From Candidatus Omnitrophota bacterium (GTDB lineage: Bacteria > Omnitrophota > Gorgyraeia > Gygaellales > Profunditerraquicolaceae): 64,000 bases of DNA. The stretch spans positions 148,781 through 212,780 of the forward strand of contig JALNZI010000001.1 in assembly GCA_023229385.1 (NCBI GenBank), written 5' to 3'. This document shows, piece by piece, positions 1 to 6,829 of the stretch (its first letter is position 1; each line of letters begins with the position of its first letter). The translations under genes were made by a program, and so were the position numbers. The notes below the pieces were generated by a model. The model did not search any database. It worked only from the letters and a program-made list of their open reading frames with translations, and had not been told where the DNA came from.

Positions 1-7
1 ATTCATT

Positions 8-481
8 TTAGCACCTCTTGAATCCCTTCAAGAGGGAAGAAATTTCACGACGGGCCAAAGATTTTTGGACATTGGCTTGCCTAGCCTGAAGAGAAGAAAC
101 CGAATTGCCATAGACCGCCTTCAGATTGGCTTCAACCTTCGACCGCAAATTATCCATCTTCAGGGCTTTCCATGCGATGTAATTGGGAGAATGGACGATC
201 TGCGATGTGTAAGCTTCCTCTGCAAGCTTGGCGTCAACTTCGCTCCTGAAAGGTTCCGACTGCAAGCCGTTCGTCCAGTCAAAAACGAGCATCCAACGAG
301 CAGGAAGAAACTTTCCATGCAAGCGCTCACCAGAAATCTTCTGAATATGGCAAATACGGAAAACGGTAGGATCAGACAAAACGGCTTGCATTTCCTTATC
401 AATAGCTTCCTTAGTTGCGTGAAAGTTCTTGACATGAGCAAAGCCCTTCTGAATCGCGTTAAGTTCCTTGGAAGTGTTCAT
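8..481 (-). CDS. hypothetical protein (157 aa)
   Basis: I do not recognise this protein. It is soluble and charged, with a Trp/Phe-rich centre (RWMLVFDWTNG) and a basic C-terminus. The ATG at 479-481 is chosen because AGGA lies 8 nt upstream; a TTG 27 nt further up has no ribosome site. Codon use is richer in G+C than in most of the window, like the paralogue pair at 5681 and 7839 and the gene at 13340, which suggests high expression or recent acquisition. It has its own sigma-70-like promoter at 535-563. Confidence 0.75.
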   Translation of the reverse strand: MNTSKELNAIQKGFAHVKNFHATKEAIDKEMQAVLSDPTVFRICHIQKISGERLHGKFLPARWMLVFDWTNGLQSEPFRSEVDAKLAEEAYTSQIVHSPNYIAWKALKMDNLRSKVEANLKAVYGNSVSSLQARQANVQKSLARREISSLLKGFKRC

Positions 482-534
482 TTTGTCGGTCCTATCGTTA
501 AGGTTCAAGTGCGAGGCCGTTTACCTCTTCACAT

Positions 535-563
535 AATATAGCCCGAAATATTGGCCATGTCAA
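535..563 (-). promoter_or_regulatory. sigma-70-like promoter
   Basis: TTGACA (558-563) and TATATT (535-540) are separated by 17 bp on the minus strand, 54 bp before the ATG at 481. Confidence 0.85.
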
Positions 564-623
564 GGGCTTGATAAAAGAAAGATGAAAAAAAATTAGTGAT
601 CTGCTAATTAGTGAAGAACATGA

Positions 624-705
624 AAATAATTCCAAAATTTAGTCTTGCCAATCAGTCCAGTCTATACTAAATTACAAGTATATACATAAAGGAATAATAG
701 AGTAA
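624..705 (+). promoter_or_regulatory. conserved intergenic box, copy A (TTGCC-N13-TATACT)
   Basis: First of five near-identical boxes (also 2180, 6481, 8680, 12166). The plus strand shows TTGCC at 645-649, 13 bp, then TATACT at 663-668, preceded by AATTCCAAAATTTAG. It lies between an upstream terminator and the next minus-strand promoter. The spacing resembles T4 middle (MotA) promoters, with a box near -30 plus a -10 and no -35; direction and function are inference. Confidence 0.55.
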
Positions 706-725
706 GATATCTCTTATTAGCCAAT

Positions 726-752
726 AAAAAAAGGAAGACATATTAATCTTCC
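726..752 (-). terminator. rho-independent terminator
   Basis: GGAAGA/TCTTCC stem followed on the minus strand by seven T; it lies just after the stop of the 763-912 gene. Confidence 0.8.
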
Positions 753-762
753 TTTTTATCTC

Positions 763-912
763 TTACTTGTATTTACGAATCATTTCCCGAATATCTGCTA
801 AAGTTTCACCTGAACAATGTTGTCCATTTACGCTAGCAGTATATCTCAAAGCGAATCCAATTGCAGTATTTTTCCAAATTTGAACACCAAAATATACTGA
901 ATGCGGTTCCAC
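763..912 (-). CDS. small hypothetical protein (49 aa, GTG start)
   Basis: Begins MEPHSVYFGVQIWKNTAIGF and ends in a basic helix (IREMIRKYK). GTG at 910-912 is preceded by AAAGGA, and the reading frame opens one base after the stop of the upstream gene, so the two are probably translationally coupled. A strong terminator follows the stop codon directly. No function is recognised. Confidence 0.65.
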   Translation of the reverse strand: MEPHSVYFGVQIWKNTAIGFALRYTASVNGQHCSGETLADIREMIRKYK

Positions 913-913
913 T

Positions 914-1111
914 TTAGTATCCTTTCGCTATATGCAAGGGTTTCCATCCCCAATTGTATTCGGTACTCATATCCTTCCAAAACACTGAATAAGTCTTATT
1001 CTTATTATTGGCAAGGAACCTATCCAATTGTTCTTTGGGAGTACCTGAACCGGATTTATTAGTAAAGAAAATTTCCGTTCCATCTTCATGAATTATTTTG
1101 TAATGAAGCAT
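914..1111 (-). CDS. small hypothetical protein (65 aa)
   Basis: Start MLHYKIIHEDGTEIFF with AAAGGA 7 nt upstream. The first residues resemble the start of the 3210-3500 protein (MLHYVTFLKYS), so the two may be distant relatives. Second gene of a three-gene unit driven by the promoter at 1784. Function unknown. Confidence 0.7.
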   Translation of the reverse strand: MLHYKIIHEDGTEIFFTNKSGSGTPKEQLDRFLANNKNKTYSVFWKDMSTEYNWGWKPLHIAKGY

Positions 1112-1127
1112 TTTATTATCCTTTTGA

Positions 1128-1742
1128 TTAAGTTGCTTCTGCCAAATCAAATTCGTAATTGGTATCAAGCTTTGGGAGATTATCTTTTGCCATTTGCAAG
1201 GCTTCATCCAAAGCATAAATATCCCCACACGAATCAATTATTTCCCCATGTTCATCAAAAGGATTGATAGCATGAGTATTATAGCAATATACATCGCCTC
1301 GAATGTATTGATCAAAGATAGCTATTTCGCCCTTCAATCGTTCTTCTACCGCCTTCCAATCAACGCTTCCGGTTTCTGGAATGATAATCTTTTCGGCCAT
1401 AGCGGTAAGATTATTCATATAGATATAACCTACCAAACCAGAATCCCAAGGATCGCCAAAAGGCTTAGTGCTAATGGTATCGCCAGAATGCGAATACATA
1501 TAAATTGGCAAAACAAGAGCTTTGCCGCCCGTTGCGTAGTTGTAGAAACCTTCGCTATCTAGAATAAGCTTACCATCTTCATTAGTTTCCAAAGGAATTG
1601 CATCTTTATCAGAAGAAAAATGCCTTGGAACCAAAGAAATAATCGTAGAAGAGCTTCCCCAACTACGAGGTGAATCATTATCGTTATCCAAGTAAATCTT
1701 GATGATAAAGTTACCAATCTTTTCAGTTTTGACAGAGTTCAT
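1128..1742 (-). CDS. conserved phage-type hypothetical protein (204 aa)
   Basis: The centre reads YMYSHSGDTISTKPFGDPW then DSGLVGYIY, a PWDSGxVGxIY signature I associate with a widespread hypothetical family of phages and their hosts. The second half is helical and acidic and includes FDQYIRGDVYCYN and a DSCGDIYALDEAL stretch. First gene of the unit ending at 763; its promoter lies 42 bp upstream. No biochemical role is known to me. Confidence 0.75.
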   Translation of the reverse strand: MNSVKTEKIGNFIIKIYLDNDNDSPRSWGSSSTIISLVPRHFSSDKDAIPLETNEDGKLILDSEGFYNYATGGKALVLPIYMYSHSGDTISTKPFGDPWDSGLVGYIYMNNLTAMAEKIIIPETGSVDWKAVEERLKGEIAIFDQYIRGDVYCYNTHAINPFDEHGEIIDSCGDIYALDEALQMAKDNLPKLDTNYEFDLAEAT

Positions 1743-1783
1743 TTTTTAGCTCCTTAGAAGGTTTGGTTGAAGTTCTTAGAACA

Positions 1784-1812
1784 AAGATACATTGAAATTT
1801 TTAGTTTGTCAA
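1784..1812 (-). promoter_or_regulatory. sigma-70-like promoter
   Basis: TTGACA (1807-1812), 17 bp, TATCTT (1784-1789) upstream of the 1742 start. Confidence 0.85.
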
Positions 1813-1819
1813 CTAATTT

Positions 1820-2086
1820 CTAGATTTCCTTTCCAAAATGACCTTCAAGCTCACCATAGGCCATTTCCATAAGATCACCATTAGGTGCGCTTTCATTCCG
1901 TCCGGGTGTATAGTCAGACATAGAGAGAGCACTGTAAAGCTCGCTATCTTGCCCGCTATGGTAGTTTGAGGCATACCAATAAATAGCGCCCTCAATGTCG
2001 AATTCGTCAAAACCATAGATCTTGAACTTGGGAAGATTGAGATATTCCCGCATTTCACTTGCGCTCGGATCAAAAAGCTTGCCCAT
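1820..2086 (-). CDS. hypothetical protein (88 aa)
   Basis: Acidic small protein with the segment AIYWYASNYHSGQDSELYSAL, a pattern I associate with small conserved phage hypotheticals. The ATG at 2084-2086 follows a purine-rich GAGAAA. Single-gene unit with its own promoter at 2130. Function unknown. Confidence 0.7.
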   Translation of the reverse strand: MGKLFDPSASEMREYLNLPKFKIYGFDEFDIEGAIYWYASNYHSGQDSELYSALSMSDYTPGRNESAPNGDLMEMAYGELEGHFGKEI

Positions 2087-2129
2087 GATTTTTCTCCATT
2101 GAAAGATTTTCTAGAATTCCTTATTAACA

Positions 2130-2158
2130 AGTATATATTCTAAATCCTAAGATGTCAA
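2130..2158 (-). promoter_or_regulatory. sigma-70-like promoter
   Basis: TTGACA (2153-2158), 17 bp, TATACT (2130-2135); 44 bp before the 2086 start. Confidence 0.85.
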
Positions 2159-2179
2159 GAAAAAACATGAATAAAGAAA

Positions 2180-2275
2180 AAATAATTCTTCCAAAATTTA
2201 GCCTTGCAAATCAGTTCAGTCTATACTAAATTTCAAGAGATATTCAAAAGGAATAATAGATATATTAATCCATTA
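2180..2275 (+). promoter_or_regulatory. conserved intergenic box, copy B
   Basis: TTGCA 2204-2208, 13 bp, TATACT 2222-2227, then an AAAAGGAATAATAGATAT segment shared with copies A, C and D. Located between the terminator at 2285 and the promoter at 2130. Confidence 0.55.
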
Positions 2276-2284
2276 TTCCATATT

Positions 2285-2313
2285 AAAAAATGAGTATATA
2301 TAATATATACTCA
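2285..2313 (-). terminator. terminator hairpin
   Basis: TGAGTATAT/ATATACTCA stem followed by a T run on the minus strand, just after the 2331-2744 gene. The same stem type (TGAG-ATAC) recurs at 3165 and 8787. Confidence 0.7.
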
Positions 2314-2330
2314 ATCACTCACTCAATCAA

Positions 2331-2744
2331 TCAATTATGTTTTTGGGACGGTGTAAACCATTGATGAGTTTCAAAAATATCATTCAAATCATTTTTGTGA
2401 GCAATAGCACCTTGCCCATTTGAATCATATACAATAGTACTATTTTTCATATTCTTGATATGAATTAACCAACTGCATAATAGCTCTGGATATTCCAATT
2501 CAGTATTACATTTGGAAATATCCTTTTCGCATTGTTCAATCAAGCCTTTAATCAAATCATGAATGAAATTATCAGAATCAAAAGGATCAAATGAACTTGG
2601 CATGAAAAACGTAGAAGGAATACTATTGTAAAGGCTAAAGAAAAGATAGCCTACCAAATTGCTATTCCAAATAATAGCCGAAACCCCAAAATTGGCCTTG
2701 ACGATGTGGTGCATATCGGCATAGAAACTGCGCTCACTTGCCAT
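2331..2744 (-). CDS. hypothetical protein (137 aa)
   Basis: Begins MASERSFYADMHHIVKANFG; the middle is mixed aromatic and the C-terminus is polar. No family recognised. AGAAAGA lies upstream of the ATG; promoter at 2786-2813. Ends next to a terminator hairpin. Confidence 0.7.
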   Translation of the reverse strand: MASERSFYADMHHIVKANFGVSAIIWNSNLVGYLFFSLYNSIPSTFFMPSSFDPFDSDNFIHDLIKGLIEQCEKDISKCNTELEYPELLCSWLIHIKNMKNSTIVYDSNGQGAIAHKNDLNDIFETHQWFTPSQKHN

Positions 2745-2785
2745 TTCATATCTTTCTTTTAGTGAGTAACATTACTCATAAGATG

Positions 2786-2813
2786 AATATAATAATTTTT
2801 GGAACTTTGGCAA
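2786..2813 (-). promoter_or_regulatory. sigma-70-like promoter
   Basis: TTGCCA (2808-2813), 16 bp, TATATT (2786-2791). Confidence 0.8.
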
Positions 2814-2814
2814 C

Positions 2815-2850
2815 AAAAAAACCCACCTATCACAAAGTAATAAATGGGAA
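2815..2850 (-). terminator. strong rho-independent terminator
   Basis: CCCATTTATTAC/GTGATAGGTGGG pair over 12 bp (with G-U pairs), followed by seven T on the minus strand. Confidence 0.9.
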
Positions 2851-3082
2851 AGCTTTCAAATTGTAAACCGCACAAGCTTAGAGAGTTGAAAGCTTTTTTG
2901 GGCCTTAACGCAGAACAAATTGTAACGTGAGTTTTACGGCTCTCCGCGAATGTAATTCATTCGACCTCCAATGATGTACTGACAACGACAGCAAGCCCAA
3001 ATAGAGCGTGCGAATTCTATTTCTCACAATACCCAAGGTCGGGCAATAGTAGCGCCACCGAAAGTGCAGGCGGACTTCCTAC
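2815..3082 (-). ncRNA. orphan structured transcript, about 268 nt
   Basis: A minus-strand unit with its own promoter (3089-3116) and a very strong terminator (12-bp stem with 3-nt loop at 2822-2848, followed by T7) but no long ORF. G+C is higher than the neighbours. Hairpins are visible: GAATG-AATTA-CATTC, and an AAGCTTTCAA/TTTGAAAGCTT pair near the 3' end. Inside is an 8-codon ORF (MNYIRGEP) with an excellent GGAGG site, its ATG held in the small hairpin. It is not recognisably tmRNA, 6S or RNase P RNA by eye. Confidence 0.6.
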
Positions 3083-3088
3083 ACATAG

Positions 3089-3116
3089 AATATAATAATT
3101 TGAAAGATGCTGTCAA
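3089..3116 (-). promoter_or_regulatory. sigma-70-like promoter of the orphan RNA
   Basis: TTGACA (3111-3116), 16 bp, TATATT (3089-3094) then CTATG, a downstream extension shared with the promoters at 3545, 6361, 8554 and 13200. Confidence 0.85.
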
Positions 3117-3164
3117 GCTTTTTGGGAAGAAAATAATAGAGCAATGAATCCATTATTAGTATAT

Positions 3165-3196
3165 AAAAATGAGCATACATATAATAGGTATGCTCA
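3165..3196 (-). terminator. rho-independent terminator
   Basis: TGAGCATAC/GTATGCTCA 9-bp stem followed by TTTTTATA on the minus strand, after the 3210 gene. A partial copy of the conserved-box 3' segment (AATAATAG..AATCCATTATT) follows at 3131-3157. Confidence 0.8.
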
Positions 3197-3209
3197 ATCA
3201 ATCACTCAC

Positions 3210-3500
3210 TCAATTAGGAATTAGTACACACATTTCCAGGAAGTTTTCTTTTGTGATGACCACAAGGGTGTCACCATCTTTCTCATAAATGCCCTTCAGC
3301 TCCTTTAGAAGGTCTTTATATTCTCCACAGGGGCAAGTAGCACTTTCCTCAATGTGGCCCTTTGAAACAGAGCTATGCTGACCAACATGGGCATAGCAAG
3401 TGAGATTTCCTTGTCTGTCGAAATTGACAGGAAAGGCTGCATAGATGTCGTCGTCCCCTTCGATGTCGCTATACTTGAGAAAAGTGACGTAATGAAGCAT
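3210..3500 (-). CDS. hypothetical protein (96 aa)
   Basis: MLHYVTFLKYSDIEGDDDIY start chosen with AAGGAG 7 nt upstream; an ATG two codons earlier is too close to it. Contains a possible metal site (H-V-G-Q-H...C-P-C). The N-terminus resembles the 914-1111 protein. G+C-richer codon use than most of the window. Function unknown. Confidence 0.7.
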   Translation of the reverse strand: MLHYVTFLKYSDIEGDDDIYAAFPVNFDRQGNLTCYAHVGQHSSVSKGHIEESATCPCGEYKDLLKELKGIYEKDGDTLVVITKENFLEMCVLIPN

Positions 3501-3544
3501 TTTCATTCTCCTTAAGAGTTAGAGCAACATTGCCCTTCACATAG

Positions 3545-3572
3545 AATATAAAAAAATCTAGAACTTTGGCAA
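3545..3572 (-). promoter_or_regulatory. sigma-70-like promoter
   Basis: TTGCCA (3567-3572), 16 bp, TATATT (3545-3550) CTATG. Confidence 0.85.
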
Positions 3573-3580
3573 CTACTATT

Positions 3581-3910
3581 TTAGACTAATCCCAACAAGT
3601 ATTCAGAACGGAAGCCTAAGAACTTTTTCAATTCTCCCTTGATTGTCTTATAAGGATGATTAAGGAATTGTAATAAAGAAGGCTTTTCACCTAATCCAAT
3701 CATATTGTAAATCTCTTGCTTCTCATATCCATAATTGAATAAGGATTGTAATAAAATAATGTTATTTTCTGCATTCATCATTTCCTTCATGGTATCTACA
3801 TATAGGGTAGTTTCTTTTTTCGGAGTAATGAATTTAATCTGCTTGGTTGGATAATCAATTTCAAAGGTGCTTTGAGCTTTACCATTCAAAAAATATAGGC
3901 TGTATTGCAT
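3581..3910 (-). CDS. hypothetical protein (109 aa)
   Basis: Starts MQYSLYFLNGKAQSTFEIDY; AAGGA is 6 nt upstream, while an ATG two codons earlier abuts it. Lysine-rich, no cysteines, no signal sequence. Promoter at 3943. No family recognised. Confidence 0.65.
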   Translation of the reverse strand: MQYSLYFLNGKAQSTFEIDYPTKQIKFITPKKETTLYVDTMKEMMNAENNIILLQSLFNYGYEKQEIYNMIGLGEKPSLLQFLNHPYKTIKGELKKFLGFRSEYLLGLV

Positions 3911-3942
3911 TGTCATTCCTTATGTGGAGGTGAAGTAGTCCT

Positions 3943-3971
3943 AATATAATTAAATTAATATAATATGTAAA
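3943..3971 (-). promoter_or_regulatory. sigma-70-like promoter
   Basis: TTTACA (3966-3971), 17 bp, TATATT (3943-3948). Confidence 0.8.
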
Positions 3972-3972
3972 C

Positions 3973-3998
3973 AAAAAAGGAAAGCATTGAAGCCTTCC
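3973..3998 (-). terminator. rho-independent terminator
   Basis: GGAAGGC/GCTTTCC stem and T6 on the minus strand, after the 4023 gene. Confidence 0.8.
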
Positions 3999-4022
3999 TT
4001 TTCAATTCAGTCGATAATTATT

Positions 4023-4373
4023 CTAAATTCTTGTGGCTAATCCAGTGGTTTGAACGAAAAGAAATTCCAATTGATCGCAATACACATCATCATGAGTTAT
4101 TTTCAAATTCCAATAACCTTTGGAAATCCGATAAAAATCCATCCGATATGTATCTCGGCCTTCACAATAGCTCAAAATTAATCCATTCAAGCCATTATTT
4201 GCTTTGGCTTTGAAATGAATCATTGCAGCATATTCACACTTACTAGCCTTGTAAGTATATGAATATGGAAGATTTGCTCCAATCATTTGAAGAAACCGGC
4301 TACCACCGATTTGATTCATCATGGTAAAAACTACCTTTTTTACCTCTTCATCTGGAACAGTATTGTTTTCCAT
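4023..4373 (-). CDS. conserved phage hypothetical protein (116 aa)
   Basis: Contains FTMMNQIGGSRFLQMIGA near residues 16-33 and ends YCDQLEFLFVQTTGLATRI. An N-terminal NQ(L/I)GG-xxF-xxM-TGA pattern and a C-terminal YxDQLxxLFxxxTGL pattern are ones I know from a common small phage family; its role is unknown. The start lies one base after the stop of the 4375-4698 gene, so the two are co-translated. Confidence 0.8.
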   Translation of the reverse strand: MENNTVPDEEVKKVVFTMMNQIGGSRFLQMIGANLPYSYTYKASKCEYAAMIHFKAKANNGLNGLILSYCEGRDTYRMDFYRISKGYWNLKITHDDVYCDQLEFLFVQTTGLATRI

Positions 4374-4374
4374 T

Positions 4375-4698
4375 TTATTCTACCTCATTAGAACCATGAT
4401 AGAGTTTCCAATCCCGAATCTTTTTGTCAAGATATTTGATAAACCTTTCATCTTCAATCTCCGCCTGAGAAACCATATCGGTAATCCAGGAAAATTCTTC
4501 TCGCATTTTTTCAGTATAAATTTTTACATTAGCGATAACTAATTCTAATGTATTGTGCATATTCCGATAAGCCTCGAATCTAGCTACATCTTTTTCTTGC
4601 TTGAATTTAGCATATTGAATAGCCGCATTGGTATATGCGTCAACAGTGCCTTTATCCAGTTGATTAAGAAAGTCTAGCAATTGATCTTTGGCGCTCAT
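4375..4698 (-). CDS. hypothetical helical protein (107 aa)
   Basis: Strongly helical, charged protein (DQLLDFLNQLDKGTVDAY..) with heptad-like spacing; probably a short coiled coil. AGAGGTG ribosome site 6 nt before the ATG; promoter at 4740. First gene of a two-gene unit with 4023. Function unknown. Confidence 0.7.
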   Translation of the reverse strand: MSAKDQLLDFLNQLDKGTVDAYTNAAIQYAKFKQEKDVARFEAYRNMHNTLELVIANVKIYTEKMREEFSWITDMVSQAEIEDERFIKYLDKKIRDWKLYHGSNEVE

Positions 4699-4739
4699 TT
4701 TTTCACCTCTTAGGTTAAGTTGGGGGTTCTGTTATAAGT

Positions 4740-4767
4740 AATATAAAAATTCTTGAGGCTTTGGCAA
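4740..4767 (-). promoter_or_regulatory. sigma-70-like promoter
   Basis: TTGCCA (4762-4767), 16 bp, TATATT (4740-4745). Confidence 0.8.
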
Positions 4768-4768
4768 C

Positions 4769-4797
4769 AAAAAAGAGGATCTTTTTCAATCCTCTTA
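4769..4797 (-). terminator. rho-independent terminator
   Basis: GAGGAT/ATCCTC stem and T6 on the minus strand. Confidence 0.8.
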
Positions 4798-4914
4798 TTA
4801 TCCATTCTTCTGTACTTTGTTTGGTCCTTGAATGCTTGGCATCTTTGCTTTGGCAAAGGAATCCGAACTTTTGGTAATTCTAGCTTTCGCCTTTTGTAGT
4901 CTTTCATACCACAA
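4798..4914 (-). CDS. possible small basic protein (38 aa, TTG start)
   Basis: Reads MWYERLQKAKARITKSSD.. from TTG at 4912-4914, with AGAGGAT 7 nt upstream, and stops immediately before the terminator. A competing ATG frame (4710-4907) runs through both the terminator and the next promoter, which is why this frame is preferred. Low certainty. Confidence 0.35.
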   Translation of the reverse strand: MWYERLQKAKARITKSSDSFAKAKMPSIQGPNKVQKNG

Positions 4915-4918
4915 TTAT

Positions 4919-5569
4919 TTATCCTCTTACGTTGTAAGTATCTTCATTTACTATCCAGCCTGAAATGTTGCTTATTAGAATAGCATTAACAATTGGCTTT
5001 GCTGCTTCAATTGATACACCTTCCGATAATGGAGCTACTACTCTTTCAGTGGGAAGAAAACCTATTTTAAGGTCTTTTAATTCATCTCCTTCAAAAGCTT
5101 CCTCTGTTCCATCTGAATATACCTTGAAATATACTACTTCAGATGCTTCCTTGGCAAGCTCTGCAAGTGATTTATTTCCGCTAGAATAAGCCCTTAAATA
5201 CTTTACTCCATCTTTTTCAATGAGTATCTTAGATCCATCTACCCATTTTCCCCAAGGTAATGGTTTACTTTCAAAGTTGCGAACAAATCCATTCTCTGCT
5301 AATGTATCATTAACTCTATCTTCATAATCATCACCTATTGAATATAACTTAGTAGATTCTTTAACTACCCCCTCAATAGTAAGATTGGTAGGATGTGTGT
5401 AACATTCAGTAAGAGATACCTTAAGTTTACCAATAGATTTTATTCTATGGCCTTTCAATACTTTAGGATTAGTACGAGTAGTGATGAATAAATCAATTGG
5501 ACCTTTACCATTAAATTCATTCAATAATTCAGCTACTTTATTTGCGGGGATATTCTTTTTGCTAGACAT
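4919..5569 (-). CDS. hypothetical protein (216 aa)
   Basis: Starts MSSKKNIPANKVAELLNEFN with TGGAG upstream. The middle has PWGKWVDGSKILIEKDGVKY followed by LRAYSSGN, a pattern familiar from phage-encoded hypotheticals in which a small beta-domain follows a helical N-terminus. No catalytic motif seen. Followed by the small 4798 frame and a terminator. Confidence 0.7.
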   Translation of the reverse strand: MSSKKNIPANKVAELLNEFNGKGPIDLFITTRTNPKVLKGHRIKSIGKLKVSLTECYTHPTNLTIEGVVKESTKLYSIGDDYEDRVNDTLAENGFVRNFESKPLPWGKWVDGSKILIEKDGVKYLRAYSSGNKSLAELAKEASEVVYFKVYSDGTEEAFEGDELKDLKIGFLPTERVVAPLSEGVSIEAAKPIVNAILISNISGWIVNEDTYNVRG

Positions 5570-5627
5570 TAAATTACTCCAATTATTCTATGGTGTAATC
5601 TAATGGTAACATTTAATAAGGAACAAT

Positions 5628-5654
5628 AAAAAAGGAGAGCTAATTTAGCCCTCC
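5628..5654 (-). terminator. rho-independent terminator
   Basis: GGAGGGCTAA/TTAGCTCTCC stem then T6 on the minus strand, after the 5681 gene. Confidence 0.85.
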
Positions 5655-5680
5655 TTTAGATGAACATTGAAAATTGAAGA

Positions 5681-6196
5681 TTAGGCAGCGGCGGGAGTCG
5701 AAGTATCAGCCTTCGGAGCGGCACCGTTCTTTGATCCCTTGGGGGCACGGTGGGTAACTTCGCCCTTGAACTGCTCCTGCAAGCGCTTGATCATCTTGGA
5801 AATGGAGTTCAGGCGAATGGAATCCAGCTTGGCAGTGAACTTGCGAGGAGCCTTGATGCCCTCAGCCGCGCCGCGAACCTGGGCATTGATCGTGCATTCG
5901 TGGCCGAAAAGAGCCTCATTGAGAGCCACTTCGACCATTTCATCTTCGACCTTCACCAGAACCTTGGAATCCGGCAAAGTCTTGATGGAATCCAAGATGC
6001 TCTGACGAAGCTTCTGATCCTCGTCCTTACGAGCGCTCTTCTGAACACCCATCGCCTGCTTCACTTCGTCCTGCTTCTGCTTCAGAATGGACTGAATCTT
6101 CTTGAGGTCCGTGGTGGGGATCGCATTGACATCCAGGGTGACAACCGGAGTATCGGTCTTGGGAGCAGCGGCTGGAGTGTTGATCGTGTTTTCCAT
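5681..6196 (-). CDS. paralogous host-codon-like protein 1 (171 aa)
   Basis: A clear paralogue of the 7839-8489 protein: shared KARKxDDQKLRQxILDxL-type helix, VxVEDEMVEVxLNEALFGHE, then APRKFTAKLDSIR and a QFKGEVT segment. Ala/Pro-rich tails flank a mixed core. G+C-rich codon use against an AT-rich background suggests strong expression. The ATG at 6194-6196 has GAAAGACA upstream, as in the paralogue; an upstream ATG at 6245-6247 is also possible. Two promoters in tandem precede it. Function unknown; the even charge and Ala-rich ends would fit a nucleic-acid-associated or virion-abundant protein, but that is a guess. Confidence 0.75.
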   Translation of the reverse strand: MENTINTPAAAPKTDTPVVTLDVNAIPTTDLKKIQSILKQKQDEVKQAMGVQKSARKDEDQKLRQSILDSIKTLPDSKVLVKVEDEMVEVALNEALFGHECTINAQVRGAAEGIKAPRKFTAKLDSIRLNSISKMIKRLQEQFKGEVTHRAPKGSKNGAAPKADTSTPAAA

Positions 6197-6271
6197 TGTC
6201 TTGTCTTTCTGATTGTGGTGAGTTTGTGAGTGGCTTTCAAGAGTCATTCTTGATTACCCTCTTGTATCTCT

Positions 6272-6300
6272 AATATCATTTTTCCAAGTTGCCTTGTCAA
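6272..6300 (-). promoter_or_regulatory. sigma-70-like promoter, proximal
   Basis: TTGACA (6295-6300), 17 bp, GATATT (6272-6277). Confidence 0.65.
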
Positions 6301-6360
6301 GCGATATTTTGAGATTTTGAAGTGAGAGGTTTTTGATTCCCTCCCCTTCCTTACACATAG

Positions 6361-6388
6361 AATATAAAAATTTAGCGACTCATGTCAA
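6361..6388 (-). promoter_or_regulatory. sigma-70-like promoter, distal
   Basis: TTGACA (6383-6388), 16 bp, TATATT (6361-6366) CTATG; tandem with the 6272 promoter. Confidence 0.85.
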
Positions 6389-6480
6389 GTCTTTTGGAAA
6401 GAAACTTTGAAATTCTTTGCTTTAGTAGTAGTGAGTCAACATGAGCAGAACAACATTAAAGATCTTTAATACTAGCCTAA

Positions 6481-6576
6481 AAATAATTCCAAAATTTAGC
6501 CTTGCAAATTTGTCCAGTCTATACTAAATTTCAACTATATAAGAATGGAATAATAGATATCTTAATCCATTAATAC
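6481..6576 (+). promoter_or_regulatory. conserved intergenic box, copy C
   Basis: TTGCA 6502-6506, 13 bp, TATACT 6520-6525, with the same flanks as copies A, B and D. Confidence 0.55.
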
Positions 6577-6590
6577 TATATAAAAAATCC

Positions 6591-6612
6591 CCTAAAATTT
6601 CTCTTAGAGGAT
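6591..6612 (-). terminator. rho-independent terminator
   Basis: ATCCTCTAA/TTAGGGGAT stem and T6 on the minus strand, directly after tRNA-Lys. Confidence 0.8.
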
Positions 6613-6618
6613 TAAATA

Positions 6619-6691
6619 TGTGCCCGGTGGGGCTTGGACCCACGACCCGCGACTTAAAAGGCCGCTGCTCTACCAACTGAGCTACAAGCAC
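6619..6691 (-). tRNA. tRNA-Lys(UUU)
   Basis: Full cloverleaf of 73 nt: acceptor GTGCTTG/CGGGCAC (with G-U), D-arm with GTTGGTA, anticodon stem GCGGC/GTCGC around loop CTTTTAA (anticodon UUU), T-arm with GTCCAAG. No CCA is encoded. Its own promoter is at 6789 and a terminator follows. Confidence 0.92.
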
Positions 6692-6788
6692 GTCTCAAAT
6701 CTCAACACATTATGCTATCATCCAATAGAGGTGAGAAGCTAATTGGACGATTCCTTGAAGGCTATCCTTCCTCATCTCTCATGTAAAT

Positions 6789-6817
6789 AATATAATAATT
6801 TTACCCAGCTCTGTCAA
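6789..6817 (-). promoter_or_regulatory. sigma-70-like promoter of tRNA-Lys
   Basis: TTGACA (6812-6817), 17 bp, TATATT (6789-6794). Confidence 0.85.
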
Positions 6818-6829
6818 CTTTTTCTTCAA

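Noticed and set aside
4710..4907. ATG frame MKDYKRRKLELPKVRI..
   Set aside because: Runs through a terminator and the promoter of the next unit; the TTG frame ending before the terminator is preferred.
5581..5625. Possible promoter upstream of the 4919-5569 gene
   Set aside because: Best fit TTGTTC-N18-TAGATT is too weak compared with the other promoters.
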